Of a stretch of 43,667 nt of DNA, positions 10,718 through 18,646 are shown piece after piece. Positions within the stretch are counted from its first letter, which is position 1. Every line of letters begins with the position of its first letter. Source of the stretch: an uncultured Prevotella sp. (GTDB lineage Bacteria; Bacteroidota; Bacteroidia; Bacteroidales; Bacteroidaceae); assembly GCA_934183135.1 (NCBI GenBank), contig CAKPRX010000007.1, forward strand, positions 1-43,667, written 5' to 3'. Below the pieces are notes generated by a model. That model was not told where the DNA came from and searched no databases. It saw only the letters and a program-made list of their open reading frames with translations. The translations under genes were made by a program, and so were the position numbers.

Positions 10718-10920
10718 CAATGGCCGTTTTCCGGGGCGTAAATGCCGGAAAAATTCATCAGACCAGGACGGTTTGGGGGGTTATCGGGGGCGTTTCGGGG
10801 CATGGTGAGGGCCCGGAAAGTAACAACCTTTTACAAAACAGGGGCATTTGGCGCCTTTTTCGCCGCTATTTTCGGCTTTTTCGGGGATGGTTTCCAGGGT
10901 CGCCGCGATGGTCATTTTTT

Positions 10921-10962
10921 TGCTCGCGATGGTCATTACGATTCTAATGACCATCGCGAGCA
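10921..10962 (+). repeat. GC-rich hairpin 2 of repeat copy A
   Basis: A perfect 18-bp stem with a 6-base loop. The arm core GCGATGGTCATTA is identical in copies B and C. A partial extra arm, CGCGATGGTCATT at 10904-10916, could pair with the second arm instead. Confidence 0.85.
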
Positions 10963-11172
10963 CGAAAAAGGTCGTTTTCGGGTGGTCTGAAAATTGTCTT
11001 TTTCGGCACCGCTGCCCCCAAGGCGGGCGTACAGGCAAACGACAGAAGGCCGAAAAGCCCTGGCCCGCTGCCGGAGCACAGAAAATGTATATTTATGCAA
11101 TATCGGAAAAATCCTTACAACGCCAGCCGGAAGGCTAATGGCAAGAAGGAACTTTCTGCCCTTTGTGGTTTC

Positions 11173-12108
11173 TCATTGTGGCGACAGGTCTTTTTTCAGG
11201 TTGCGGGGGTGGTGGTTGAGTATCTGGTCGCGCAGGGTGGTGGTGTCTATGTGCATGTATATCTCGGTGGTGCCAATGCTCTCGTGGCCCAGCATGGCCT
11301 GGATGGCGCGCAGGTCGGCACCGCCCTGGAGCAGGGCCGTGGCAAAGCTGTGACGCAGGGTGTGGGGCGATATGGGCTTGCGTATGCCGGCGAGGGCCGC
11401 GAGGCGCTTCACGATGTAGAAGACCATCATGCGGGTGAGGCGGTGGCCGCGGCGGCTGATGAAGACATAGTCCTCCTCGCCCGGCTTGATGCCTATATGG
11501 CAGCGGTCGGCATACCACAGGTCCAGTTCGTGCAGGGCACTGTCAGAGATGGGCACCAGCCGCTCCTTGCTGCCCTTGCCGAGGATGCGCACGAAGTGGC
11601 CCTCGCGGTAGATGGCCGACAGGCGCAGGTTGACCAGCTCGCTTACGCGCAGCCCGCACGCGAAGAGCACCTCTATGATGGCCCTGTTGCGCTGGCCCTC
11701 GGCCCGGCTCAGGTCTATGGCCGCCTCCATGCGGTCTACCTCGTCGGTGGTGAGCACTTCGGGCAGCCGCTCGCCCAGCTGGGGCGACTCGAGCAGCTCG
11801 GTGGGGTCGTCACTGATATACCCGTCGAGCACCAGATAGCGGTAGAACGAGCGCACGCCGCTGAGTATGCGCGCCTGGGACGCCGCCCCTATGCCCAGGT
11901 CGTGCAGGGTGGCTACAAACTGTTCCAGCTGGGGCAGCCTTACCTCTAAGGGCGCCACCCCCTGCTGCGCGCAGAAGTCCATGAGGTGGGCCACGTCGGC
12001 AAGGTAGGCCGCCACGGTGTTGGGCGAGTAGTTCTTCTCTAACTTGAGGTACCGCCCGTAAGTCTTGATGATGGCGGCCGTGCTGTGGGTATGTACGGTA
12101 TGGGTCAT
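11173..12108 (-). CDS. xerD: Site-specific tyrosine recombinase XerD
   Basis: Resolves chromosome dimers at dif together with XerC. From the ATG at 12108 the protein has 311 residues, the usual XerC/D length; an upstream TTG at 12141 is in frame but less likely. The N-terminal SAM-like domain starts IIKTYGRYLKLEKNYSPNTV. The catalytic set is complete: R154 (ACGLRVSEL), K179 (GKGSKERLVP), H249 and R252 (SPHTLRHSFATAL), H275 (LGHESIGTTEIY) and nucleophile Y284. It is divergent from aroQ, the usual Bacteroidales neighbour. This is the housekeeping recombinase; no integrated element is attached to it. Confidence 0.93.
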   Translation of the reverse strand: MTHTVHTHSTAAIIKTYGRYLKLEKNYSPNTVAAYLADVAHLMDFCAQQGVAPLEVRLPQLEQFVATLHDLGIGAASQARILSGVRSFYRYLVLDGYISDDPTELLESPQLGERLPEVLTTDEVDRMEAAIDLSRAEGQRNRAIIEVLFACGLRVSELVNLRLSAIYREGHFVRILGKGSKERLVPISDSALHELDLWYADRCHIGIKPGEEDYVFISRRGHRLTRMMVFYIVKRLAALAGIRKPISPHTLRHSFATALLQGGADLRAIQAMLGHESIGTTEIYMHIDTTTLRDQILNHHPRNLKKDLSPQ

Positions 12109-12157
12109 GGCTGTATATAAATGTGGTGAGGGCCACGGCAAAAAGGGTAAGAATTAT

Positions 12158-12188
12158 TTTGTACTTAGCCCGATTTGCACTAATTTTG
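12158..12188 (+). promoter_or_regulatory. Bacteroides-type promoter for aroQ
   Basis: TTTG at 12158-12161, a 19-base spacer and TAATTTTG at 12181-12188 form an exact match to the Bacteroides -33/-7 consensus. Transcription would start near 12195, giving a leader of about 125 bases before aroQ. Confidence 0.8.
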
Positions 12189-12319
12189 CAACAACACAGC
12201 AGTTCCCGCCGTGGGAGCCGTGGCCTAACGCGCATACAAATGTAACACGATTTGCGGGGGTGTCAAAGCAAATGCCGAGATTTTTTTTGCCCCTCGCCCT
12301 AACTATAAACTTATGGCTC

Positions 12320-12739
12320 ATGAAGATACAGATAATTAACGGGCCCAACCTGAACCTGCTCGGGGTGAGGGAACCGGGCATCTATGGCAGCAGCTCGTTC
12401 GAGAACTACCTGCCCACGCTGCGCCAGCGTTATCCCGATGTGCAGATAGACTACTACCAGAGCAACATCGAGGGCGAACTGATAGACCGTATGCAGCAAG
12501 TGGGGTTCGCATACGACGGCATAGTGCTCAACGCAGGCGCCTACACGCACACCAGCATAGCCCTGCACGACTGCATACGCAGTCTGAAGGCACCCGTGAT
12601 AGAGGTTCATATCAGCAATGTACACACGCGCGAGGAGTTTCGCCACCACTCGATGATATCGGCCGCCTGCCGGGGCGTAATAGCCGGCTTCGGGCTCGAC
12701 TCGTACCGCCTGGCCATCGAAGCGCTCATCGCCCCATGA
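12320..12739 (+). CDS. aroQ: Type II 3-dehydroquinate dehydratase
   Basis: Catalyses the third shikimate-pathway step, dehydroquinate to dehydroshikimate. Starting at the ATG at 12320 gives 139 residues, the normal size; the open frame extends upstream but that part is not AroQ-like. Motifs: IINGPNLNLLGVREPGIYG (catalytic Tyr at residue 22), QSNIEGELIDRM, LNAGAYTHTSIALHD and VHISNVHTREEFRHHS with the general-acid His. The stop overlaps the methyltransferase ATG (ATGA), so the pair is translationally coupled. In several Bacteroidales I recall pyk lying between these two genes; here it is absent. Confidence 0.95.
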   Translation: MKIQIINGPNLNLLGVREPGIYGSSSFENYLPTLRQRYPDVQIDYYQSNIEGELIDRMQQVGFAYDGIVLNAGAYTHTSIALHDCIRSLKAPVIEVHISNVHTREEFRHHSMISAACRGVIAGFGLDSYRLAIEALIAP

Positions 12740-13362
12740 CCATCGACGAGTATATAGACAGCCACATAGACCCCGAGGGCGACTACCTGTACCGCCTGTG
12801 GCGCGCCACCAACCTGCACACCATACACGGCCGCATGGCGTCGGGCCATCTGCAGGGACGGCTGCTCAAGATGCTGGTCCAGATGATACGCCCGCAGAAC
12901 ATCCTGGAGGTGGGAACCTTCAGCGGCTACAGCGCCATCTGCATGGCCGAGGGGCTGGCACCCGGCGGACGGGTATGGACCTACGAGATTAACGACGAGA
13001 TGGAGGACTTTACCCGGCCGTGGATAGAGAACTCGCCCGTGGCCGACCGCATAGAGTTCCGCATAGGCGATGCCAACGTGGAGGCCCCCCGCCTGGGCAT
13101 AGAGTTTGACATGGCCTTCGTAGACGGCGACAAGCGTACCTACCGGCAGACCTACGACACCCTGCTGCCCATCATCCGCCACGGCGGTTACATCATCGCT
13201 GACAACACGCTGTGGGACGGCCACGTGGTAGACCCTGCCTACGACCACGACAGCCAGACACGCGGCATAGAGACGTTCAACGACTACATAGCCGGCGACC
13301 ACCGGGTGGAGAAAGTGATACTGCCCATCCGCGACGGCCTTACCATCATCCGCAAACGATAA
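12736..13362 (+). CDS. SAM-dependent O-methyltransferase (caffeoyl-CoA type)
   Basis: A 208-residue class I methyltransferase of the O-methyltransferase family 3. The SAM-binding motif I is ILEVGTFSGYSAICMA (about residues 57-72), followed by the acidic TYEINDE, a metal-binding AFVDGDKRTY and ADNTLWDG, the positions that hold the divalent cation in this family. Small catechol-like substrates are typical, but the substrate here is unknown. It overlaps aroQ by 4 bases and ends 31 bases before the lemA-like gene. Confidence 0.9.
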   Translation: MTIDEYIDSHIDPEGDYLYRLWRATNLHTIHGRMASGHLQGRLLKMLVQMIRPQNILEVGTFSGYSAICMAEGLAPGGRVWTYEINDEMEDFTRPWIENSPVADRIEFRIGDANVEAPRLGIEFDMAFVDGDKRTYRQTYDTLLPIIRHGGYIIADNTLWDGHVVDPAYDHDSQTRGIETFNDYIAGDHRVEKVILPIRDGLTIIRKR

Positions 13363-13393
13363 CATTAACCATTAAATAAACTATTATCAGATT

Positions 13394-14143
13394 ATGGCAA
13401 ACTTATTAGACGAAACCACGGGCCCTGTTAACGACCGTGGCCGTGATGTACATGTTATAGACCGCCAACTGCCGGTGACCATAACGTTTAAGTCGACCCT
13501 CTTCGAGATAGCTCTGTGGGTGACAGTGCCCGTGCTGGCGCTGCTCTACGTGCTGCTGATGGGCCATACGCTGGCCAACCCCGTACAGACGGCGGTCGTG
13601 GGGTGCCTGGTGGGCCTGCTGCCAGGCGTGGTCTTTGCCTTTATGAAAATATCGGCCCGCAACTACTTCCTCAAGCTCGAACAGCGCATACAGGCCGAGG
13701 CTTCCAATATAGATAACTACCTGGAGCAGCGTGTGCAGATACTGCAAAACGTGGTGGGACTGGTGAACCGCGCCGTAGAGCTGGACAAGGATGTGATGAC
13801 CGCGGTGGCCGCTCTGCGTAGCGGCAAGGTCAACGAGCAGAACCGCAGCGATGTAAACAGCCAGCTTAACGCTGCCTGCGGGCGCCTCTTCCCTCAGGTA
13901 GAGGCTTATCCAGAGCTGAAAGCCCATCAGGCCATAGCCGATGCCATGCAGCAGAACAACTATCTGCAGCGCGAGATAACGGCCGCACGCACGGTGTACA
14001 ACAGCCGCGTAACCCAGTGGAACACGGACATATTCTCGTGGCCCACTAAGATGATAGTGGCTGCCCGACAGGGCTATACCACACGCATACCCTTCACGGC
14101 GTCGGCCGAGACCCGCGAGATGGCTCGCGGCAAGTTCTTCTAA
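13394..14143 (+). CDS. LemA family membrane protein
   Basis: A 249-residue protein with two adjacent hydrophobic spans near the N-terminus (LFEIALWVTVPVLALLYVLL and QTAVVGCLVGLLPGVVFAFM). Then comes the LemA helical-bundle pattern: ASNIDNYLEQRVQILQNVVG, NRAVELDKDVMTAVAAL and AARTVYNSRVTQWNTDIFSWP. LemA proteins are membrane-anchored helical bundles with no settled function in bacteria. It precedes the DUF3137/MPN403-like gene by 12 bases, so the two are probably one unit. The long soluble N-terminal segment before the first span is unusual for LemA. Confidence 0.85.
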   Translation: MANLLDETTGPVNDRGRDVHVIDRQLPVTITFKSTLFEIALWVTVPVLALLYVLLMGHTLANPVQTAVVGCLVGLLPGVVFAFMKISARNYFLKLEQRIQAEASNIDNYLEQRVQILQNVVGLVNRAVELDKDVMTAVAALRSGKVNEQNRSDVNSQLNAACGRLFPQVEAYPELKAHQAIADAMQQNNYLQREITAARTVYNSRVTQWNTDIFSWPTKMIVAARQGYTTRIPFTASAETREMARGKFF

Positions 14144-14155
14144 ACCGTCACGGCC

Positions 14156-15886
14156 ATGGTAGAGGACATCTATGACCCTCTGGAGGAGTATGCCAGTGTG
14201 TTCCGCGATAAGTTCGAGGCCGTAGCTAAGGACACCTTTGCCCAGCTGGCGGCCGAGGCCCATGTGGATGTCGAGGCCAATCGGGCTACTTGCCGCCAGC
14301 TCTATGCCACCGAGGCACAGATAAGCTCGGTTAAGTCTACTATCGGCTGGATTACCTTCCTCTGCGTCGTCCTGTGGGTCGCCGTGGTGGGCGGGGGCAT
14401 AGCCCTCTTTACCTCGTATGCCGAGCTGGAGCCGGCAGCTTGCGGTCTTATCGTCATCGGGATGGTGCTGGCACTGGTACTGTTGTTAGCCTGGGTACAC
14501 CCCCGCCTGCGACGGCTCAAGAGCCAGCGCGACCAGTTGCAGCAGACGGCTAACGCGCATCGCGAGAAGGCGTGGCAGCAGATGGCGCCGCTAAACCGGC
14601 TGTACGACTGGGATGTGCTGACGCGCATGATGACGCAGACAGTGCCACGGTTAGAGTTCGACCCCTACTTCACCACGCAGCGGCTGGCCGACTTGCAGCA
14701 GACATACGGCTGGGACGGGACTTTTAACAAGGAACGGTCGGTCATCTACTCGCACTCGGGGCTCATCAACGGTAACCCGTTCGTGTTGTGCCGCACGCGA
14801 AAGATGGAAATGGGTACCAAGACCTACTATGGCACCAAGACCATACACTGGACCACGCGGGAGCGGGGCAGTGACGGCAAGATGCACACGGTGAGCCACT
14901 CGGAGACACTCACGGCCAGTGTTACGGCCCCTTACCCGGGTTATTATGAGAAGACCAGGCTCATCTATGGCAATACGGCCGCCCCGGACCTGGTGTTCTA
15001 CCGTAAGCAGAGTGGCCTGGCCGACAAGGAGGGCTCGCTGTCGTACAAGTGGAAGCGTCATCGTCTGCGTGGCAAGGCCCGCGACCTGGACAACCACGAC
15101 TTCGCCATGATGACTAATGAGGAGTTTGAGGTGGCCTTTGACACCAGTAACCGTAATGACAACCAGCAGTTTGCCATGCTCTTTACCCCACTGGCTCAGA
15201 GCAGTATGCTCCGGTTGCTCAAGGACCACGAGGTGGGCTATGGCGATGATTTCGACTTTGGTAAGGACCACATGATTAATACCATTATCCCCGAGCACAT
15301 CCAGAAGCTCGACCTTGACATGAATCCAAGCCAGTACCAGAACTTCGATTACGAACGGGCTGAGAAAGACTTCTATGCCATCAATGCCCGCTATTTCCGC
15401 GCCATCTACTTCTGTCTGGCACCGCTGCTCTGCGTACCCATGTACCAGCAGATACGGTCGCACCAGGATATTTACGGGCACGACATGCAGCGCAAGAGTG
15501 CTTTCTGGGAGCACGAGGCCCTGGCCAACTTCTGGGGACAGGACCGGTTTAAGCACCCATCCTGTGTAACCGACTGCATACTGAAAACCCAAGAGAAAGA
15601 GGGAGCCGATGGCGACAGCCTTATCACGGTCTTTGCTCATGGCTATCGTTCGGAGCGGCGTCTGACTTATATAAGGAAGTGGGGTGGCGACGGGCGTATG
15701 CACCAGGTGCCCGTGTACTGGGACGAGTACCTGCCCGTGACGGGCCAGGGCACCCTGCGTATGAAGGAAGATAACGGTTTTGACGATACTGAGGTCACCC
15801 AGCGTCAGCGCATGGACCATATAGCCCGTGTGCTCGGCCAGGCCGGCATGGATGTGTATCGCCGCCATATTGTCTCTAAGGTATAG
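14156..15886 (+). CDS. DUF3137 / MPN403-like membrane protein
   Basis: A 576-residue protein. After a helical N-terminal segment it has two membrane spans (TIGWITFLCVVLWVAVVGGG and CGLIVIGMVLALVLLLAWV, about residues 60-120). It continues with a soluble domain containing YSHSGLINGNPFVLCRTRK, DLVFYRKQSGL and FEVAFDTSNRNDNQQFAML. The last motif, an FEVAFdts..Dn...F-type segment, and pairing with LemA match DUF3137 / MG284-MPN403 proteins. Function is not established; a shared role with LemA is inferred from their adjacency. Confidence 0.7.
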   Translation: MVEDIYDPLEEYASVFRDKFEAVAKDTFAQLAAEAHVDVEANRATCRQLYATEAQISSVKSTIGWITFLCVVLWVAVVGGGIALFTSYAELEPAACGLIVIGMVLALVLLLAWVHPRLRRLKSQRDQLQQTANAHREKAWQQMAPLNRLYDWDVLTRMMTQTVPRLEFDPYFTTQRLADLQQTYGWDGTFNKERSVIYSHSGLINGNPFVLCRTRKMEMGTKTYYGTKTIHWTTRERGSDGKMHTVSHSETLTASVTAPYPGYYEKTRLIYGNTAAPDLVFYRKQSGLADKEGSLSYKWKRHRLRGKARDLDNHDFAMMTNEEFEVAFDTSNRNDNQQFAMLFTPLAQSSMLRLLKDHEVGYGDDFDFGKDHMINTIIPEHIQKLDLDMNPSQYQNFDYERAEKDFYAINARYFRAIYFCLAPLLCVPMYQQIRSHQDIYGHDMQRKSAFWEHEALANFWGQDRFKHPSCVTDCILKTQEKEGADGDSLITVFAHGYRSERRLTYIRKWGGDGRMHQVPVYWDEYLPVTGQGTLRMKEDNGFDDTEVTQRQRMDHIARVLGQAGMDVYRRHIVSKV

Positions 15887-16026
15887 CCTCGGGCTGACTA
15901 TATATAATAAGGTGTAGGAACTGTGTGGAGGATTTTTCTAATGGTCACTACATATAGAGGTGTAGTACTGGCTGTGCTCTAAGGTAAAAAAACGATGAAA
16001 TATAAGGTGAAGACTAAAATAATCTC

Positions 16027-16034
16027 TATCTTTG
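16027..16034 (+). promoter_or_regulatory. -7 element for the DUF6922 / nucleotidyltransferase pair
   Basis: TATCTTTG matches TAnnTTTG and lies 19 bases upstream of the first ATG, so the leader would be short. No TTTG -33 box is seen at 19-21 bases. Confidence 0.5.
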
Positions 16035-16053
16035 TAACTAAAAGAGATACAAC

Positions 16054-16359
16054 ATGAGCAGTAGAGAGTGTATATCACAGTTCTCAAAGAACCTGTTTTG
16101 GGATATAGACTTATCTCAGGCAGATATGGATACCCATCCTTCGCAGATTATTCAGCGTGTGCTGGAGTATGGGCGTATCAATGACTGGAAAATCATCCTC
16201 TCCTATTATGGTCTGGACAAGATTGTTGCAGTCTGCAAGGGCCTACGCACGCTTGACCCAGTCTGCCTCTCGTTTATCTGTACTATTTCAGACACTGACA
16301 AAAACGATTATCGATGCTATCACTTCAAACAGTCGACCCCCACACTCTGGAACTCCTAA
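16054..16359 (+). CDS. DUF6922-like protein, probable antitoxin partner
   Basis: A 101-residue protein: FSKNLFWDIDLSQADMDTHP, then IIQRVLEYGRINDWKIILSYY and CKGLRTLDPVCLSFICTIS, ending in YRCYHF. This FWD / RVLEyG..nDW / R.LD pattern is the small family that commonly precedes AbiEii-like nucleotidyltransferases in Bacteroidetes. It overlaps the next gene by 46 bases in a different frame. The antitoxin role is inferred from pairing only. The local DNA is more AT-rich than its surroundings. Confidence 0.7.
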   Translation: MSSRECISQFSKNLFWDIDLSQADMDTHPSQIIQRVLEYGRINDWKIILSYYGLDKIVAVCKGLRTLDPVCLSFICTISDTDKNDYRCYHFKQSTPTLWNS

Positions 16360-16949
16360 GAGCGATGATGGCAGAACCACTCTTTGCTGACTTGCGCTTA
16401 GTAGGCGGTACAGCCCTTGCTCTGCAGTATGGTCATAGGAAGTCTGTTGACCTTGATTTGTTCGGAAAAATGCCAGCAGATGAGGACGAAATGAAAAACG
16501 CGCTCGACAAAATAGGGGTTGTTCAGGTTCTAAAGGAAGCAGAGCGAATAAGGGTTTATATGATAGACGATGTCAAGGTAGACTTTGTAGATTACACGCG
16601 TTACCCTTGGATTGACGCTCCTATCATTGAAGATGGAATAAGGCTTGCCTCTCCCCGGGATATTGCTGCCATGAAAATAAATGCCATCGAGGGGCGCGGG
16701 TCTATGAAAGATTTCATCGACATCTATTTCCTGCTGCATCATTTCTCATTTGAGAAAATACTTGGATGTTATAGTCAGAAATATCCTGAGCATAGTATAT
16801 TCAGAGCGTTGATGAGCTTGACATATTTTGAGGATGCTGAGAGTCAATTTATGCCGATGATGTTTGAGCCAGTGAGGTGGCCCGAGGTCAGGGAGTATAT
16901 AAGCAAGGTCGTAAAGGACTATAGCGACAGAATATCGTCTACTTCTTAG
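16314..16949 (+). CDS. AbiEii-like nucleotidyltransferase, probable type IV toxin
   Basis: A 211-residue minimal nucleotidyltransferase. The GG-type motif and metal ligands are visible in RLVGGTALALQYGHRKSVDL with D46 and D48, a third acidic site in VKVDFVDY, and the family signature K..aieGRGSMKDFIDIYFLL. AbiEii/MenT toxins transfer nucleotides, in known cases to tRNA, and give bacteriostatic or phage-defence effects. Its start lies inside the DUF6922-like gene (46-base overlap). All motifs look intact, so the enzyme is probably active. Whether it is a toxin here is inference from family and pairing. Confidence 0.8.
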   Translation: MLSLQTVDPHTLELLRAMMAEPLFADLRLVGGTALALQYGHRKSVDLDLFGKMPADEDEMKNALDKIGVVQVLKEAERIRVYMIDDVKVDFVDYTRYPWIDAPIIEDGIRLASPRDIAAMKINAIEGRGSMKDFIDIYFLLHHFSFEKILGCYSQKYPEHSIFRALMSLTYFEDAESQFMPMMFEPVRWPEVREYISKVVKDYSDRISSTS

Positions 16950-16990
16950 CCTCTCATAGGCTCTCTATGGGTTTTTCGAGATAATACAGA

Positions 16991-17037
16991 ACATCCCGAA
17001 AGGAACCAGGATATACCCTGGAGACCTTTCGGGATGT
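16991..17037. terminator. Bidirectional hairpin between convergent genes
   Basis: ACATCCCGAAAGG (16991-17003) and CCTTTCGGGATGT (17025-17037) are perfect complements, with a second CCAGG/CCTGG stem inside. It separates the nucleotidyltransferase gene from the convergent permease gene. It lacks a strong T-run. Confidence 0.65.
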
Positions 17038-17078
17038 GCCGTTATGGTTATACCTATTTCTAATATATGTCCTGCCCC

Positions 17079-18308
17079 TTAGCTGAGTAGCCGGCGGCTC
17101 AGATAGCGTACGGGGTACCATACAGCCAGCCATCCCACAGCCACCACGGTAAGGAATATGACCGCAATGTCCTGGTAGTGTACGCTGATGGGGTACGCGT
17201 CGACGATAAACGAGGCATCGCTGTCGCCCAGGCGTACCAGCCCGTACTGCTGTTGTATCAGGCAGAGCACCAACCCTATCACGATGCCTATGACGGCGCC
17301 GGCCACCGAAATCATGCGTCCCTCGAAGAGGAAGACGCGGGCTATCTGGCGGTCGGTGGCCCCTAAGTTGCGCAGGGTGAGTACATCGTTCTTCTTGTCG
17401 ATGATGAGCATGGAGAGCGAGCCTACGATGTTGAAGCAGGCCACGATGAGTATGAACGTGAGGAAGACATAGGCAAACAGTTTCTCTATCTTCATAATCT
17501 TAAAGGTGTCGTCCTGCTGCTCATAACGGTCCTTGACATGGTACTTGGTTCCCGCTATGTCGGCCATGTGGCGCTTTACGGCCGCCAGGTCGGCCCCGGG
17601 TTTCAGCCTCAGTTCGAGCGAGGTTATCATGCCCTGCTGCCCGAACAGGTTGCGGGCCCACGCGATGGGCACCACGATGTACTTGGCGTCATACTTGGTC
17701 TGCATGACCTGGAAGAGCACACCCGGCGAGTCGAGAGAGTCTACTACGAAGCCCTGGGTAGGGTCGGCCATGTCCAGCTGGCCCTCGCGGACGGGCGCAT
17801 AGATGCGCAGCGGGTCTGTCCAGCGTGTCCCCGTGCCGAGCTGCTGTGCCAGCTGTATGCCCAGGACACCATAGTTGAGGTTGGCGGCATGCAGGCAGAA
17901 CTCGCCGTCGCCATAGAGTATGTCGGTGATGTGGGTAAGGTCCTTGAAGTTGTCGTCTACCCCCTTGATGGTAACCATGGCCTGCTTGTCCTGGAACACG
18001 GCCAGGGCGTTGTCCTCTACACACTCGGTGGCCACGGCCACCTCGGGCACCTGGCGTATCTGGGTGAGTATGGGGTCGTCGGCGGGGGCCGACTTGCCTG
18101 TCACGGGTGTCACCTCTATCTGCGGGTCAAAGTTGGTGAACAGCGTGGCTACCAGGTCGTGAAACCCGTTGAAGGCACTCAGTACTATGACCAGCGCCAT
18201 GGTGGCCACCGCTACTCCGATGACCGAGATGAGGCTTATAACGTTGATGGCGTGTGTGCTCTTCTTGGAGAACAGGTAACGCCGGGCTATGAATAATGGA
18301 AAGTTCAC
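17079..18308 (-). CDS. ABC transporter permease, LolC/LolE (FtsX) type
   Basis: A 409-residue MacB/FtsX-superfamily permease. It has an N-terminal span (AINVISLISVIGVAVATMAL), a large periplasmic domain of about 220 residues, then three spans: VFLTFILIVACFNIVGSLSM, GAVIGIVIGLVLCLI and IAVIFLTVVAVGWLAVWYPV. The RYLFSKKSTHAINVIS N-terminus is typical of LolC/E-like subunits that extract lipoproteins toward the outer membrane. The start is GTG at 18308, overlapping the rbfA stop by one base. The partner ATPase is not in this window, so the exact substrate is uncertain. Confidence 0.85.
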   Translation of the reverse strand: MNFPLFIARRYLFSKKSTHAINVISLISVIGVAVATMALVIVLSAFNGFHDLVATLFTNFDPQIEVTPVTGKSAPADDPILTQIRQVPEVAVATECVEDNALAVFQDKQAMVTIKGVDDNFKDLTHITDILYGDGEFCLHAANLNYGVLGIQLAQQLGTGTRWTDPLRIYAPVREGQLDMADPTQGFVVDSLDSPGVLFQVMQTKYDAKYIVVPIAWARNLFGQQGMITSLELRLKPGADLAAVKRHMADIAGTKYHVKDRYEQQDDTFKIMKIEKLFAYVFLTFILIVACFNIVGSLSMLIIDKKNDVLTLRNLGATDRQIARVFLFEGRMISVAGAVIGIVIGLVLCLIQQQYGLVRLGDSDASFIVDAYPISVHYQDIAVIFLTVVAVGWLAVWYPVRYLSRRLLS

Positions 18309-18646
18309 TATCCCTTCTTGAGTAGTTGGTCTATATGCTCGAGATAATCGAGTGAGTCGTCGATGAAGAAGCGCAGTTCGGGGATGATGCGCAGCTGATT
18401 ACGCACGCGGGTGCCCAGTTCGTAGCGGACGGTCTTCTCACTGGCGTTGATATTACGGAGAATCTCCTCGCCGCGGTCAGAGGGGAAGATGCTGAGATAT
18501 GCTGTGCAGATGCTGAGGTCGGGGCTGATGCGCACGCGGGTAACGCTGACCAGCACACCGTGCATCTTGCGGGTCTGGGACTGGAAGATAGACGACAGTT
18601 CTTTCTGAAGAAGTCGTGAAATACGGTTCTGTCTTGTTTCTTGCAT
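18308..18646 (-). CDS. rbfA: Ribosome-binding factor A
   Basis: Binds the 30S subunit and helps 16S rRNA 5'-end maturation. The 112-residue protein begins with QETRQNRISRLLQKELSSIF, then the KH-like core LVSVTRVRISPDLSICTAYLS and LGTRVRNQLRIIPELRFFID, ending DYLEHIDQLLKK. All are standard RbfA features. It starts on the base after the murI stop (TAAATG) and overlaps the permease start by one base, so it is tightly coupled to both. Confidence 0.95.
   Translation of the reverse strand: MQETRQNRISRLLQKELSSIFQSQTRKMHGVLVSVTRVRISPDLSICTAYLSIFPSDRGEEILRNINASEKTVRYELGTRVRNQLRIIPELRFFIDDSLDYLEHIDQLLKKG

Larger units (their letters stand above)
10644..11120 (+). repeat. Dispersed ~480-bp structured repeat, copy A
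   Basis: First of three related intergenic elements (B at 26965-27445, C at 40328-40810), all in the same orientation. In order: GGCGAAAAACCTTTACAC; a perfect 21-bp hairpin (arms 10666-10686 and 10697-10717, loop 10); the box AAGTAACAACCTTTTACAAA near 10818; a spare hairpin-2 arm at 10904-10916; a perfect 18-bp hairpin (10921-10938 / 10945-10962, loop CGATTC); a right end with a third TGTATATTTATGCA at 11086-11099 followed by TATCGGAAAAATCCTTAC. The copies look roughly three-quarters identical by eye, with the hairpin arms nearly invariant. It fills most of the gap between the M16 peptidase start and the xerD stop. No target-site duplication is evident. Confidence 0.85.

Noticed and set aside
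10564..10803. Conserved minus-strand reading frame in the repeats (PGL..SG..AP..G..GCIFM and FCINIQP in A, B and C)
   Set aside because: The frame stays open in all three copies, but changes fall at all codon positions, copy C lacks the ATG, the ends differ, and the conserved residues coincide with the hairpin arms. Plus-strand frames are equally open in A and B. Nucleotide structure explains the conservation better than coding.
11173..12108. XerD as the integrase of a mobile element
   Set aside because: The length and motifs fit the housekeeping recombinase, and it lies next to aroQ as in relatives; no attachment sites or cargo are visible.
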